From NCBI GenBank assembly GCA_965197405.1, contig OZ240206.1:3286001-3350000 (forward strand): a DNA stretch of 64,000 nt. Reading direction: 5' to 3'. The notes under the pieces were generated by a model. That model had not been told where the DNA came from. It saw only the letters and a list, made by a program, of their open reading frames with translations, and made no database searches. This DNA is from G965197405 sp965197405. GTDB taxonomy: Bacteria; Chloroflexota; Dehalococcoidia; Lucifugimonadales; JAGWBF01. The translations under genes and the position numbers were made by a program. Position 1 is the first letter of the stretch, and each line of letters starts with the position of its first letter. Below are positions 1-11,070 of the stretch, in pieces.

Positions 1-3000
1 ATCAACACGATCCGTGGGAGGAATGGCGGTCAGCTTGTCAACACGTTTGGCCGCGACGAATCAAGCGCCCACCACCTGTTCCGTGTGACGTTTCACGCCC
101 ATGCCGATGGCGCCCATTACATCGCGGCGAGCGGCGAGTCGTTCGAGAAGGGCGGCTACAAGCTGCGCGTCATCGACATCACGCGGGACGACGACGCCAC
201 GCCGGTCGCCGTGACTGTCCAGTTCGGCGCGGCCAGCTACACCGCCACCGAGGGCGGGACCGCCGCCACGGTCACCGTCAATCTGAGCGCCGACCCGGAG
301 CGTTCCGTGACAATCCCCGTCACCGCCGCAGGCGCAAACGGGGCCGGGAGCGGCGACTACACCCTGTCGGAGACGTCGGTGACCATCGACAGCGGCGAAA
401 CCTCGGCCACCTTCATCGTCACCGCCACCGACGACAGCGTGGACGACGACGGCGAGAGCGTGAACCTGAGCTTCGGCACTCTGCCCGACGCGGTGAGCCG
501 CGGGGCGCTGGCCACCGCGTCGGTGAGCCTGGTCGACGACGACGGCGCCGACACCACCGCCCCGACGGTGGACTCGGCGACTGTGTCCCAGGACGGCACC
601 AGCATCGACGTCGTCTTCGACGAGGACCTGGACGCCACCGGCTCGGAGCCCGCGGCGTCGGCGTTCGGGGTCACCGTCGACGGAGGCACTGCGGTCAACC
701 CGGCGAGCGTGGCGATCAGTGACGACACGGTCACCCTGACCATGGCCTCCGCCGACGCCATCGCGGCGGGCGCGGCGGTCACCGTCGCCTACGACAAGCC
801 GACTTCCAACGCCCTGGCCGACGCCGCGAGCAACGAGGTCGAGTCGTTCACCGGCACGGACGCGATTGCCGCGTCCAACCGTCCGGCTGCTCCGGGCAAG
901 CCGCAGAATGTTCAGCTCGTCTTTGAGGAGACGACGAGCGGCTATGACGCGAAGCTCTCGTGGGATGCGCCCGACGATCTCGGCGGCGGCACATTCCAAA
1001 GTTACAACTGGTTCCTGACCAAATCGGTAGGCGATGGCAACCTAGTCATCGAGTCGGACGACAGTCAGCAGACTGCGCCTGCGGCTGACTCGCCGATCAG
1101 GGAGAGCCTGCCCTCGCCGGAGATTGGCGATGTCTACAAACTAACTGTCACGGTGTGGAACGAGGCCGCCTCCGCCTCCGCTGCGCGCAGTGCAATCTTC
1201 GTGCACGGCGAAACGGGGGTGCCCGAGGTCACGCAGGCTGCAATTAGAAGTGACGGGCTGCTGCTTGCCTGGAGTGCGCCCGAGATCGCTTCAAGCCTGG
1301 ATGTCACCGGCTACCAGGCCCGCTACAAGCTGACCGGCGCGGCCGACGTCGACGACAGCTGGACGACGGTTGCGGCCGGCGCCACCAGCCCGTACACAAT
1401 CACGGGCCTCGCGGACAGCGCCGGCTACAACGTGCGGATGCGGGCGGTCATTGAATGGAACAGCGGCGACTATTACGGCGACTGGTCGGAAGCGAAGCGT
1501 GCGGACAACCCCTCGATCGTCGCCGGCGGGGTGGAAGTGAGCTCAGACCCGGATAGCGACAACACCTACGGACGAGGCGAGACCATCGAGTTCACGGTCG
1601 AATTCAACGAGGCGGTGACAGTCACCGGCGAGCCGGAGTTCGAGTTCTGCCTTGGGGCTGTTGACGCTTCCTGTACGGAGGGCACGGACCCGCCAGCGCG
1701 GCGGCGGGCCGCGCACAGCTCCGGCGACGGCACTGACAAGCTGGTGTTCAGCTATGTCGTGGGCCTGAGATTCACCGACCTCGACACGGACGGCATCCGG
1801 ATCGGCGACAGCGCCATCAGGCTCGGCGACGACGAAAAGATCGTCAGCGCCGACACTGAAACTGCGGCCTATCTCAGCCATGCGGCGCTCGGCATCCAGA
1901 CGGGCCACAGGGTGGACGACTCCAACGTGGCTGACACGACGGCGCCGTCGGTGTCGTCGGCGAAGGTGTCGGAGGACGGTATGACCATCCTTATCGTCTT
2001 CGACCAGGCGCTGGACAGCAGCTCGACAGTGGAGACCGGGGAGTTCGCGGTGACGGTGGGCGCGGCGTTGCCGAGGAAACCGTTGGGCGCGGCGCTGAGC
2101 GGCGCCGATACGGTGACACTGACCATCCACGACCCCCTCAACGTCACCCCGACCACGGCGATTGCGGCGGGCGAGACGGTGAGTGTGGCGTACACCGCGC
2201 CGGCCACGGGCGGCCTGCAGGACAACAGCAGCAACAAGGCAGCGGGGTTCACCGAGAACGTGATCAACCGGCCCGCCAAGCCCACCGGGTTGACGCTGAC
2301 CGACGGCCACGAAAAGCTGACAGCGTCGTGGACGGCGCCCACTGCGACAGGCGGCAGCGCCATCACCCGCTACGACGTGGAGTGGAAGACCGCCGCCCAG
2401 ACCTGGGCCGAGGCCGCCACCGCCGGGCAGTCCGCAACCGCCGCGGCCGATGCCACCACCCATGAGATCACCGGCCTGACCAACGACACCGAGTACACGG
2501 TGCGGGTGCGGGCGGTGAACGGCGCGGGGAACGGCCCGTGGAGCACGGAGGAGTCGGAAACGCCGGCAGTTCCCGCCAACAAGAATGCCGACCTTGCCGA
2601 CCTGAGCATTGAGGGCGTCACCGTGGAGGGCTTTGACAAGGACACCCTCTCCTACGAGGTCGTGGTCGTCCTCCCGGCCCGCTCAGGCGTCAACTTTGTC
2701 ACCATCGAGACTACGACGGTGAACGACCAGGCCACGGTCGGTTACCTCCCCGTCGCCACCGACGCCAGCGTCGCCAGCCCCGGCTACCAGGTGACCGTGC
2801 TCCTTAGGACGCCGACCACGTACAGGATCACGGTCACCTCGGCGGACGGGAGCGTGACCAAGGAGTACGCGATCGAGATCACGCGCTACACGCTGCCCGG
2901 CGCGCCGCGCAGGCTGGACGCGAGGGCCAGCCACCGGCAGGTCGAGCTCTCCTGGAACGATCCGGACAACAGCGACATCGAGAGCTACCAGTACCGGGTG

Positions 3001-6000
3001 AGCGGCGACGGCGGCAACACCTGGGACCCGGACTGGACCGAGATCAACGGCAGCGGCGCCTCGACCACCGGCCTTACGCTGACCGACCTGGACCACCGCA
3101 CGGAGTACAAGTTTGAGGTGCGGGCGGTGGTTCAGGGAGCCGCGGGCGCGGCTGCGTCGGTCACCGCCACGCCGGACGACGACTTTCCCAACGACACCAC
3201 CACCACCGGGGAGTTGGACGTGGGCGGCTCGGTCACGGGCAACATCGAATTCGGAGATGACGTGGACTGGTTCAAGGTCGTGCTGGAGGCGGGCACGCGA
3301 TACCAAATCGACCTTGAGGGCGCGGATACCGGCCGCGGCACCCTGGTAGACCCGGCTATAGAATTCCTCGCCGATTCGATGGGCGACGGGATTGCAGATA
3401 CAGAAGACTCCGATAATGGCGTGGGCAAGAACGCCCGGGCTATCTACACGCCAACCGCGGCCGGCGCCTACTACGTGAGTGTATCGTCTGAGACCTCAGC
3501 GCCGGGCACCTACACGGTGTCGGTGATCGTGCTGGGCGCGAACGGCGCCTCGGAGGCCGACACGGACTTTCCCGACACGACCTCCACCACCGGCCGGGTC
3601 GAGGTCGGGGCCTCGGCCACGGGCAACATCCACACCGGTGGCAACAGGGACGCGTTCCGCGTCGACCTGAACGCAGGCAAGGTCTACCAGGTCGACCTGG
3701 AGGGAGCGGGGACCAACAGGGGCAGCCTGGATGACCCGCAACTGTTCGCGATCGCCGATTCGACTGGTTCTTCGATATCCGGGGGGGACAACAATGACAT
3801 CAGCAGCAGCAACCTCAACAGCCGGGTGACCTTCACGCCGACCGACGCCGGCAGCTACTACGTGTTGGTCAGGGGCAACGGCACGAGCACCGGCACCTAC
3901 ACGCTGTCGGTGCGCGACGTCACGCCGCCCGACGCTCCGGGCGGCCTGGACGCGCAGGCCAGCTACCGGCAGGTCGACCTCTCCTGGAACGATCCGGACA
4001 ACAGCGACATCGACAGCTACCAGTACCGGGTGAGCGACGACGGCGGCAACACCTGGGACCCGGACTGGACCGAGATCGACGGCAGCGACGCCTCGACCAC
4101 CGGCCTTACGCTGACCGACCTGGACCACCGCACGGCGTACAGGTTTGAGGTGCGGGTGATGGTTCAGGGAGCCGCGGGCGCGGCTGCGTCGGTCGCCGCC
4201 ACGCCGGCGGCGACCACCGTGCCCCACGACTGGGACCTGCGGCCGCCGGGCGTGGCCACGGGGAAGACTTTCCGCCTGCTGATCGTCACCTCCGACAGGC
4301 GCAACGGTCAATCGGGGGATGTCGACGATTACAACGACCACGTGCAGGATGCAGCGGCTTCGGGCCATTCGGACATCCAAGACTACAGTTCGGAGTTCCG
4401 GGCGCTGGTCGGGACCAAGGGCGGCGCCTCGCCCAGGGACAACACCCACTCGAATAAGAACAGCGACGGGCGGGGCGAGCAGATCTGGTGGCTGAACGGC
4501 CCCAGGGCCGCCAACGACTACGACGATTTCTACGACGGCTCCTGGGACCACACCAACCCGGTGAGGCTCGAATCGGGCAACTCCCGTACCTTCTACGACG
4601 TGGACGACAATGACGAGCAATTTTATAAGCGGATAATCTGGACGGGCGCCACGGCCGAGGGGGCTCGCTCCGGCAGCAGGCACCTGGGAAGCGACGACGG
4701 TGAAGGCTATGTCGGCGTTCCCTACTTCGAGAACGGCCCGTTGCGACTTGGTGGCCGGTGGGTAACAACCAACAGATCCCTCCGTTTGTACGGTCTCTCT
4801 CCGGTCTTCCTCGTCGAGGCGCCGGACGCTCCCTACGCGACGACGGCCGCCATCACGACGGACCCGGCCAACGGGACCGACTACCGGACCGGCGAGGTGG
4901 TCAAGGCCACTGTGACCTTCAGCGAGGACGTGACGGTGACGGGGACGCCGCAGTTGCCGCTGCAAATCGGCGGCGATGAGCGCGACGCTGACTACGCGGC
5001 CGGCGACAGCAGCTCCACCGTGCTGTCGTTCTCATACGTTGTCACCGACGATGACACCGACCGGAACGGCATCTCCATCGACGCCTTCGCCCTGAAGCTC
5101 AACGGAGGCACCATCAAGCGCACGGACACCGACGTGGACGCGGCGCTGACCCATACACGCGTCCTCGACGACGATGACCACAAGGTGAACCTGCCGCCGC
5201 TCATCACCGGCGTCGAGGTGACGTCCACCCCGCAGGCGGCCAACGACACCTACGGGCTGGGGGAGGACATCGAGATCACCGTCACCTTCAGCGAGGCGGT
5301 GAACGTCACCGGAGACGTCGAGTTCGGGATCAGCGCCGGCGGGCCGAAGCAGGCGCGGCTCAAGAGCGGCAGCGGCACCACCGAACTGGTGTTCGCCTAC
5401 AAGGTGCAGGCCGCCGACGAGGACGACGACGGCATCTGGATCGGCAACCACAACACCGACCACCCGACCTTCGACCTCCAGGCCGGCCAGTCCGTCGTCG
5501 GCGTCGACTCGGGACGCCCCGCCTTGCTGGAGCACAGCGTGGAAGGCACCCAGGGCGGCCACAAGGTGGACGGCGACAATACAGCAGCCGACGCCACCCT
5601 GTCGGCGCTGTCGCTGAGCGGGATCACTTTGGACCAGACGTTCACCGCGGGCGCTGCGGGCACGGCGGTCACCAGCTTCACCGCCACGACGGATGCCGCC
5701 CCCACCACGGTGACGGCCATTCTGACGGCCACGCCCACCCAGAGCGGCGCCAGCGTGGCGATCACTCCCGCCGACGCCGACATCAACACCACCGACCACG
5801 AGGTGGACCTGGACGTCGGCGACACTGTCATCACCATCGCGGTGACCTCCAGCAACGGCGACGTAGTGCGCACATACACCATCACCGTCACCCGCCCGGC
5901 GGGGATCGGGGTGCCTCACGACTGGGACCTGAGGCCGCCGGGCATCGCCACGGGGAAGACGTTCCGCCTGCTGATCGTCACCTCCGACAGGCGCAACGGT

Positions 6001-9000
6001 GAATCGGGGGATGTCGACGATTACAACGATCACGTGCAGGATGCGGTGGCTTCGGGCCATTCGGCCATCCAAGACTACAGCTCGGGTTTCCGGGCGCTGG
6101 TCGGGACCAAGGGCGGCGCCTCGCCCAGGGACAACACCCACTCAAATAAGGATAGCGACGGGCGGGGCGAGCAGATCTGGTGGCTGAAGGGCCCCAAGGC
6201 CGCCGACAACTACGTCGATTTCTACGACGGCGACTGGGACCACACCAACCCGGTGAGGCTCGAATCGGGCAACTCCCGTACCTTCTACGACGTGGACGCC
6301 AATGAACAACAATTTAATCGCCGGATAATCTGGACGGGCTCCCGGTACGACGGGGTTCGCTCCGGTAGCAGGCACCTGGGAAGCGACGGCGGGCAAGCCT
6401 ATGTCGGCGTTCCCTACTTCGAGAACGGCCCGTTGCGATATGGTAGCCGGCGCGTAGATACCTACAGATCCCTCAGTTTGTACGGTCTCTCTCCGGTCTT
6501 CCTCGTAGAGGCGCCGGACGCTCCCTACGCGACAACGGCCGCCATCACAACGGACCCGGCCAACGGGACCGACTACCGGACCGGCGAGGTGGTCAAGGCC
6601 ACCGTGACCTTCAGCGAGGATGTGACGGTGATGGGGACGCCGCAGTTGCCGCTGCAAATCGGCGGCGAGGAGCGCGACGCTGACTACGCGGCCGGCGACA
6701 GCAGTTCCACCGTGCTGTCGTTCTCATACACAGTCACCGACGACGACACCGACCGGGACGGCATCTCCATCGACGCCTTCGCCCTGAAGCTCAACGGAGG
6801 CAGCATCAAGCGCGAGGACACCAACGTGGACGCCGCGCTGACCCATACGCGCGTCCTCGACGACGATGACCAGCTCGTCAACCTGCGCCCCCTTATCACG
6901 GACATTGAGGTGACCTCCACCCCCCAGGCGACCAACGCCAACGACACCTACGGGCTGGGGGAGGACATCGAGATCACCGTCACCTTCAGCGAGGCGGTGA
7001 ACGTCACCGGAGACGTCGACTTCGGCCTCTCCGTCGGCGGGGCGAAGCGGGCGCGGCTGGCGCGCGGCAACGGCACCACCGAGCTGGTGTTCGCCTACAC
7101 GGTGCAGTCCGGCGACGACGACGACAACGGCATTTTCATTGGCAACCAGGACTCTACCAACGCCACACTAGCCCTCCAGGACAGCCAGACCATCGTCGGC
7201 GCCGTCTCGGGCCTCCGCGCCGATCTCGACCACGATGAGGAGGGAAGAAAGGACGACCACAAGGTGGACGGCAGCCTGACCGCAGCCGACGCCACCCTGT
7301 CGGCGCTGTCGCTGAGCGACATCACCCTGGTCCCGGCGTTCGCCCCCGGCGCCACGGCATACACCGCCACGACGAGACTCTCCTCCACCACGGTTACCAT
7401 CGCCATCTCCCAGGGTCAGAACGGGGCCACCGGTAGAATCACCGCCCCCGCCGACGCCGACCTCAACGCAAGCGGCCACCAGGTCAACCTCGCAGAAGAC
7501 GCCGACACCGTCATCACCATCACGGTGACCTCTTCCAACGGCGACTCGATGCGCACCTACACCGTCACGGTCACCCGCCAGCCGGCGATCGAAGACGACG
7601 CCACCCTGTCGGTGCTGGCGCTGAGCGGCGGAATCACCCTGGCCCCGGCGTTCGACCCACGCACCACGGCCTACGCCGCCACGACCACGGCCACCACCAC
7701 CACGGTGACGGCCACCGCCAGCCAGAGCGGCGCCAATATGGACATCGATCCCGACGACGCCGACACCAACACGACGGACCACGATGTGAACCTCGCAGAA
7801 GGCGACACCGTCATCACCGTCACGGTGATCTCCAGCAACGGCGACTCGACCCGCACCTACACCGTCACGGTCACCCGCGAGGCCGCAAACGGGAACAGGT
7901 CCGCCCCGCCGCCGCCCAAAAACGTGCGGGCGGTCGAGGAGAAGGGCGGGGTCAGGCTGACCTGGCAGCCCCCCGACGGCCCCGCGGTCACCGGATACCG
8001 CATCGAGCGCCGCCCCGCCGACGGGCAGGGCAGCGGTCCCCAGCGTTCCCACGGGCAGCCCAGGGACCACCACACCCTGGTGGAGGACACCGGCAGCGCC
8101 GATACCGGCTATACCGATGAGAGCGCGGAACAGGGCGTCGGGTACGAGTACCGGGTGACCGCCCGCAACGAGTCCGGCCCGGGCGAGGGCTCGGACTGGG
8201 TGAGGTCCGGGCCGGAGCCGGCATCCAACGCTCCGGCCACCGGCGCGCCGACCATCAGAGGCACGGCGCAGGTGGGAAAGACATTGACGGCGGACATCAC
8301 CGGCATCTCCGACGCCGACGGTCTGAGCGGCGAGACGTTCAGCTACCAGTGGGTATCCGGTGACGGAACAACCGATACGGATATCGAGGGTGCGACCGGC
8401 TCGACCTATACCCTCGCAGCAGCCGACCAGGGCAGGTCGGTCAAGGTCAGGGTGACCTTCACCGACGACGGCGGCAACGAGGAGACCCTGACCAGCGCGC
8501 CCACGGGTCCGGTGCTGGGCGACGGCCCGCCGGGAGCGCCCCGCAACCTCACCGCCACCCCGGGAAACCAGGAGGTCACCCTTTCCTGGGACCCGCCCGC
8601 CGACAACGGCAACCCGCCCGCGACGAGATACCGCATCGAGTGGAGGGTCGACGGCAAGGACTACGACAGGAACGATTGGGGCACATCGCAAGAGACGACC
8701 TATACGACGAACGCCCAGGCCAACCTGGCCAATGGAGTCAAGTACGTCTTCCGGGTAAAGGCCGGGAACGGCAGCGGCAACAGCTACGGACCATACGGCC
8801 CGGCCTCCGAGGAGGTGAGCGCCACTCCCACCTCCGGCTCGGCGGTGGACCTGGGCACGCCGGTGCTGTCGGACACGGAGAACCTGCATCACCGCATGGT
8901 GCAGCTGGACTGGCAGGACATAGAGGACGCCGGGTGGTACGTAGTCCAGTATTACCACGTCGAAGACGAAGAGTGGCTGGACCTGCCCGCCGAGGGAGTG

Positions 9001-10755
9001 GAAATCGCGTTCCACGGTTCCAGCGCGGTGGTGAGCAACCTGCATGGGCTCTCGTGGCTGCGGGTTGGTGCGGCCAGCTGCGACGGGGCATCGGAGTGGT
9101 CGCAAATCGAGCAGTTGTTCGGGACCAACGCATCGGACTGGGAGGGAGTGCCCGTACCGGAGGTGGAGGAGGGCGACGAGATCGAGCCATGCCCCGTGGT
9201 CCTGGGCACTCCGGTGCTGTCGGACACGGAAATCCTGCATCACGGCATGGTGCAGCTGGACTGGCAGGACATAGAGGACGCCGGGTGGTACGTGGTCCAG
9301 TACTACCACCTGGAAGACGAAGAGTGGTTGGACCTGCCCGCCGAGGGAGTGGACATCGCGTTCCACGGTTCCAGCGCGGTGGTGAGCAACCTGCATGGGC
9401 TCTCGTGGCTGCGGGTTGGTGCGGCCAGCTGCGACGGGGCATCGGAGTGGTCGCAGATCGAGGAGTCGTACGGAACCAACGCATCGGACTGGAAGGGTGT
9501 GCCCGTACCCGAGGTGGCGGAGGGCGACGAGATCGAGCCATGCTCAGAAGACGCGGACACGCCTGACAACAGCCCGGCGACGGGCGCGCCCACCATCAGT
9601 GGCACGGCCCAGGTGGGCGAAACGCTGACGGCGAACACATCGGGCATCGCCGACGCGGACGGGCTTAGCAACGTCCAGTACAAGTACCAGTGGCTTGCAG
9701 ACGACTCCGACATATCGGGAGCGACCAACGCCACCTACACCCTGACCGATAGCGAAGAGAGCAAGGCCATCAAGGTGCAGGTGAGCTTCACCGACAACGC
9801 CGATAACGAGGAGACGCTGACCAGCACGGCAACGGACGCGGTGTCGGCAGCGCCCACGCCCAATTCTCCCGCCACCGGCGCGCCGGCCATCAGCGGAACG
9901 GTGCAGGTGGGCGAGACGCTGACGGCGAACACATCTGGGATCGCCGACGCCGACGGGCTTAGCAACGTCCAGTACGAGTACCAGTGGCTTGCAGACGACG
10001 CCGAAATCGCAGGCGCTACCGGCTTGACCTACACCCTGACCGATAGCGAAGAAAGCAAGGCCATCACGGTGCAGGTGAGCTTCACCGACGACGCCGATAA
10101 CGGGGAGACGCTGACCAGCGCGGCGACGGGCGCGGTTGCCGGTGCGCAACCCACGGAGCCGCCGGCCAAGCCCACTGGCCTCGAAGCCACGGCGACCCAC
10201 GACTCGGTGACCCTCACCTGGGACGACCCCGGCGACGACTCCATCACCGGCTACGTCATCCTGCGGCGCATTCCCGGGGTGGACCCGGAGGGCCACTTCG
10301 ATGTGCTGGTGGCGAACACGGGGACGGCGGCAACCACCTATACCGACGACACCGTGTCGGCGGAGACTCGCTATACCTACCGGATCAAGGCGATCAACGG
10401 GGCCGGAACGAGTGAGCGTTCCCGCTGGTTCCACATCGACACTCCGGCAGCGCCCGTACCCGACAAGCCCACGGGCCTCGAAGCCACGGAGTCGCACGGC
10501 CAGGTGGTCCTCACGTGGGACGACCCCCAGGACGACTCCATCACCGGCTACGTGATACTGCGGCGCGTCCGCGAGAACGATACAGGGGGCGATTTCAGCG
10601 TATTGGTCGCGGACACGGGCACTGCGGCGCTGACCTACACAGACGATACGGTGGCGGCCGGCCTCACGTACACCTACCGCATCAAGGCCATCAACGAGCA
10701 CGGAACAAGCGAGCGGTCCCTCTGGTTCCACATCGACATCCCGGAGGCCCCGTAG
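1..10755 (+). CDS. Giant secreted multidomain surface protein, 5' end outside window
   Basis: The reading frame is open from base 1, so the gene starts upstream; the first in-frame ATG/GTG inside the window (base 85, GTG) lies inside a PPC-like domain (...FRVTFHAHADG...GGYKLRVID). About 3,580 codons are visible. Domains in order by nucleotide position: Calx-beta (about 210-520), SwmB-like Ig domains (550-870, 1930-2270), fibronectin III (880-1500, 2270-2560, 2900-3170, 3930-4200), two PPC pre-peptidase domains (3180-3530, 3560-3910), a roughly 200-residue DWDLRPPG...LYGLSPVF domain present twice (4219-4815, 5911-6510), each followed by SwmB-like repeats, three cadherin-like beta-sandwich repeats (5580-7880), more FN3 (7900-8220, 8525-8830), a duplicated WYVVQYYH unit (8848-9540), Ig-like repeats near 8230, 9570 and 9860, and two final FN3 domains. 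No C-terminal membrane anchor is seen. Probably extracellular adhesion or matrix binding; the substrate is unknown. Confidence 0.9.
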   Translation: MNTIRGRNGGQLVNTFGRDESSAHHLFRVTFHAHADGAHYIAASGESFEKGGYKLRVIDITRDDDATPVAVTVQFGAASYTATEGGTAATVTVNLSADPERSVTIPVTAAGANGAGSGDYTLSETSVTIDSGETSATFIVTATDDSVDDDGESVNLSFGTLPDAVSRGALATASVSLVDDDGADTTAPTVDSATVSQDGTSIDVVFDEDLDATGSEPAASAFGVTVDGGTAVNPASVAISDDTVTLTMASADAIAAGAAVTVAYDKPTSNALADAASNEVESFTGTDAIAASNRPAAPGKPQNVQLVFEETTSGYDAKLSWDAPDDLGGGTFQSYNWFLTKSVGDGNLVIESDDSQQTAPAADSPIRESLPSPEIGDVYKLTVTVWNEAASASAARSAIFVHGETGVPEVTQAAIRSDGLLLAWSAPEIASSLDVTGYQARYKLTGAADVDDSWTTVAAGATSPYTITGLADSAGYNVRMRAVIEWNSGDYYGDWSEAKRADNPSIVAGGVEVSSDPDSDNTYGRGETIEFTVEFNEAVTVTGEPEFEFCLGAVDASCTEGTDPPARRRAAHSSGDGTDKLVFSYVVGLRFTDLDTDGIRIGDSAIRLGDDEKIVSADTETAAYLSHAALGIQTGHRVDDSNVADTTAPSVSSAKVSEDGMTILIVFDQALDSSSTVETGEFAVTVGAALPRKPLGAALSGADTVTLTIHDPLNVTPTTAIAAGETVSVAYTAPATGGLQDNSSNKAAGFTENVINRPAKPTGLTLTDGHEKLTASWTAPTATGGSAITRYDVEWKTAAQTWAEAATAGQSATAAADATTHEITGLTNDTEYTVRVRAVNGAGNGPWSTEESETPAVPANKNADLADLSIEGVTVEGFDKDTLSYEVVVVLPARSGVNFVTIETTTVNDQATVGYLPVATDASVASPGYQVTVLLRTPTTYRITVTSADGSVTKEYAIEITRYTLPGAPRRLDARASHRQVELSWNDPDNSDIESYQYRVSGDGGNTWDPDWTEINGSGASTTGLTLTDLDHRTEYKFEVRAVVQGAAGAAASVTATPDDDFPNDTTTTGELDVGGSVTGNIEFGDDVDWFKVVLEAGTRYQIDLEGADTGRGTLVDPAIEFLADSMGDGIADTEDSDNGVGKNARAIYTPTAAGAYYVSVSSETSAPGTYTVSVIVLGANGASEADTDFPDTTSTTGRVEVGASATGNIHTGGNRDAFRVDLNAGKVYQVDLEGAGTNRGSLDDPQLFAIADSTGSSISGGDNNDISSSNLNSRVTFTPTDAGSYYVLVRGNGTSTGTYTLSVRDVTPPDAPGGLDAQASYRQVDLSWNDPDNSDIDSYQYRVSDDGGNTWDPDWTEIDGSDASTTGLTLTDLDHRTAYRFEVRVMVQGAAGAAASVAATPAATTVPHDWDLRPPGVATGKTFRLLIVTSDRRNGQSGDVDDYNDHVQDAAASGHSDIQDYSSEFRALVGTKGGASPRDNTHSNKNSDGRGEQIWWLNGPRAANDYDDFYDGSWDHTNPVRLESGNSRTFYDVDDNDEQFYKRIIWTGATAEGARSGSRHLGSDDGEGYVGVPYFENGPLRLGGRWVTTNRSLRLYGLSPVFLVEAPDAPYATTAAITTDPANGTDYRTGEVVKATVTFSEDVTVTGTPQLPLQIGGDERDADYAAGDSSSTVLSFSYVVTDDDTDRNGISIDAFALKLNGGTIKRTDTDVDAALTHTRVLDDDDHKVNLPPLITGVEVTSTPQAANDTYGLGEDIEITVTFSEAVNVTGDVEFGISAGGPKQARLKSGSGTTELVFAYKVQAADEDDDGIWIGNHNTDHPTFDLQAGQSVVGVDSGRPALLEHSVEGTQGGHKVDGDNTAADATLSALSLSGITLDQTFTAGAAGTAVTSFTATTDAAPTTVTAILTATPTQSGASVAITPADADINTTDHEVDLDVGDTVITIAVTSSNGDVVRTYTITVTRPAGIGVPHDWDLRPPGIATGKTFRLLIVTSDRRNGESGDVDDYNDHVQDAVASGHSAIQDYSSGFRALVGTKGGASPRDNTHSNKDSDGRGEQIWWLKGPKAADNYVDFYDGDWDHTNPVRLESGNSRTFYDVDANEQQFNRRIIWTGSRYDGVRSGSRHLGSDGGQAYVGVPYFENGPLRYGSRRVDTYRSLSLYGLSPVFLVEAPDAPYATTAAITTDPANGTDYRTGEVVKATVTFSEDVTVMGTPQLPLQIGGEERDADYAAGDSSSTVLSFSYTVTDDDTDRDGISIDAFALKLNGGSIKREDTNVDAALTHTRVLDDDDQLVNLRPLITDIEVTSTPQATNANDTYGLGEDIEITVTFSEAVNVTGDVDFGLSVGGAKRARLARGNGTTELVFAYTVQSGDDDDNGIFIGNQDSTNATLALQDSQTIVGAVSGLRADLDHDEEGRKDDHKVDGSLTAADATLSALSLSDITLVPAFAPGATAYTATTRLSSTTVTIAISQGQNGATGRITAPADADLNASGHQVNLAEDADTVITITVTSSNGDSMRTYTVTVTRQPAIEDDATLSVLALSGGITLAPAFDPRTTAYAATTTATTTTVTATASQSGANMDIDPDDADTNTTDHDVNLAEGDTVITVTVISSNGDSTRTYTVTVTREAANGNRSAPPPPKNVRAVEEKGGVRLTWQPPDGPAVTGYRIERRPADGQGSGPQRSHGQPRDHHTLVEDTGSADTGYTDESAEQGVGYEYRVTARNESGPGEGSDWVRSGPEPASNAPATGAPTIRGTAQVGKTLTADITGISDADGLSGETFSYQWVSGDGTTDTDIEGATGSTYTLAAADQGRSVKVRVTFTDDGGNEETLTSAPTGPVLGDGPPGAPRNLTATPGNQEVTLSWDPPADNGNPPATRYRIEWRVDGKDYDRNDWGTSQETTYTTNAQANLANGVKYVFRVKAGNGSGNSYGPYGPASEEVSATPTSGSAVDLGTPVLSDTENLHHRMVQLDWQDIEDAGWYVVQYYHVEDEEWLDLPAEGVEIAFHGSSAVVSNLHGLSWLRVGAASCDGASEWSQIEQLFGTNASDWEGVPVPEVEEGDEIEPCPVVLGTPVLSDTEILHHGMVQLDWQDIEDAGWYVVQYYHLEDEEWLDLPAEGVDIAFHGSSAVVSNLHGLSWLRVGAASCDGASEWSQIEESYGTNASDWKGVPVPEVAEGDEIEPCSEDADTPDNSPATGAPTISGTAQVGETLTANTSGIADADGLSNVQYKYQWLADDSDISGATNATYTLTDSEESKAIKVQVSFTDNADNEETLTSTATDAVSAAPTPNSPATGAPAISGTVQVGETLTANTSGIADADGLSNVQYEYQWLADDAEIAGATGLTYTLTDSEESKAITVQVSFTDDADNGETLTSAATGAVAGAQPTEPPAKPTGLEATATHDSVTLTWDDPGDDSITGYVILRRIPGVDPEGHFDVLVANTGTAATTYTDDTVSAETRYTYRIKAINGAGTSERSRWFHIDTPAAPVPDKPTGLEATESHGQVVLTWDDPQDDSITGYVILRRVRENDTGGDFSVLVADTGTAALTYTDDTVAAGLTYTYRIKAINEHGTSERSLWFHIDIPEAP

Positions 10756-10857
10756 CGGGTATCGAGGACTGCGAAGGTCAGGGAGCCGTCCGCACGAGCG
10801 ACGGCAGAAAGTTGCCCGACGAGTTGGCGCCGACCGTCAGCGGTCGGGGCCGGTAGA

Positions 10858-10940
10858 GGGCAACGAAAAAAGCCCGCACACATGGATAAAACTAGGGAGG
10901 CCGCCACCCTCCGGCAAAGCGGAGCCGTGGCCTCCCCCAG
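10858..10940. repeat. Copy 1 of dispersed GGGAGGCC hairpin element
   Basis: GGGAGGCC (10895-10902) pairs with GGCCTCCC (10929-10936). To its left lie CATGG and an A-run followed by GCCC. Read on the minus strand this is a GC-rich hairpin, then a spacer, then a T6 tract. The same layout occurs at 14285-14360 and 38366-38440. In those two places it sits 3' of a four-HTH gene; here no such gene is present, only the stump at 11071. Confidence 0.6.
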
Positions 10941-11070
10941 GGCTCCGGGTTGGACCGACTGCGGGAGGGAGCTTGCACTCCGCACACCGTCCCGCCTGGG
11001 GTTTCCGGACGGCCCGGACATCGCAGTTGGAGAGAGATCGCAGCCGTCCTGCGGAAGGACCGCCGATTCC

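Noticed and set aside
7168..9396. 742-codon minus-strand open frame opposite the giant surface gene
   Set aside because: Arg/Gly/Val-rich antisense shadow of high-GC coding sequence; no start signal and no domain.
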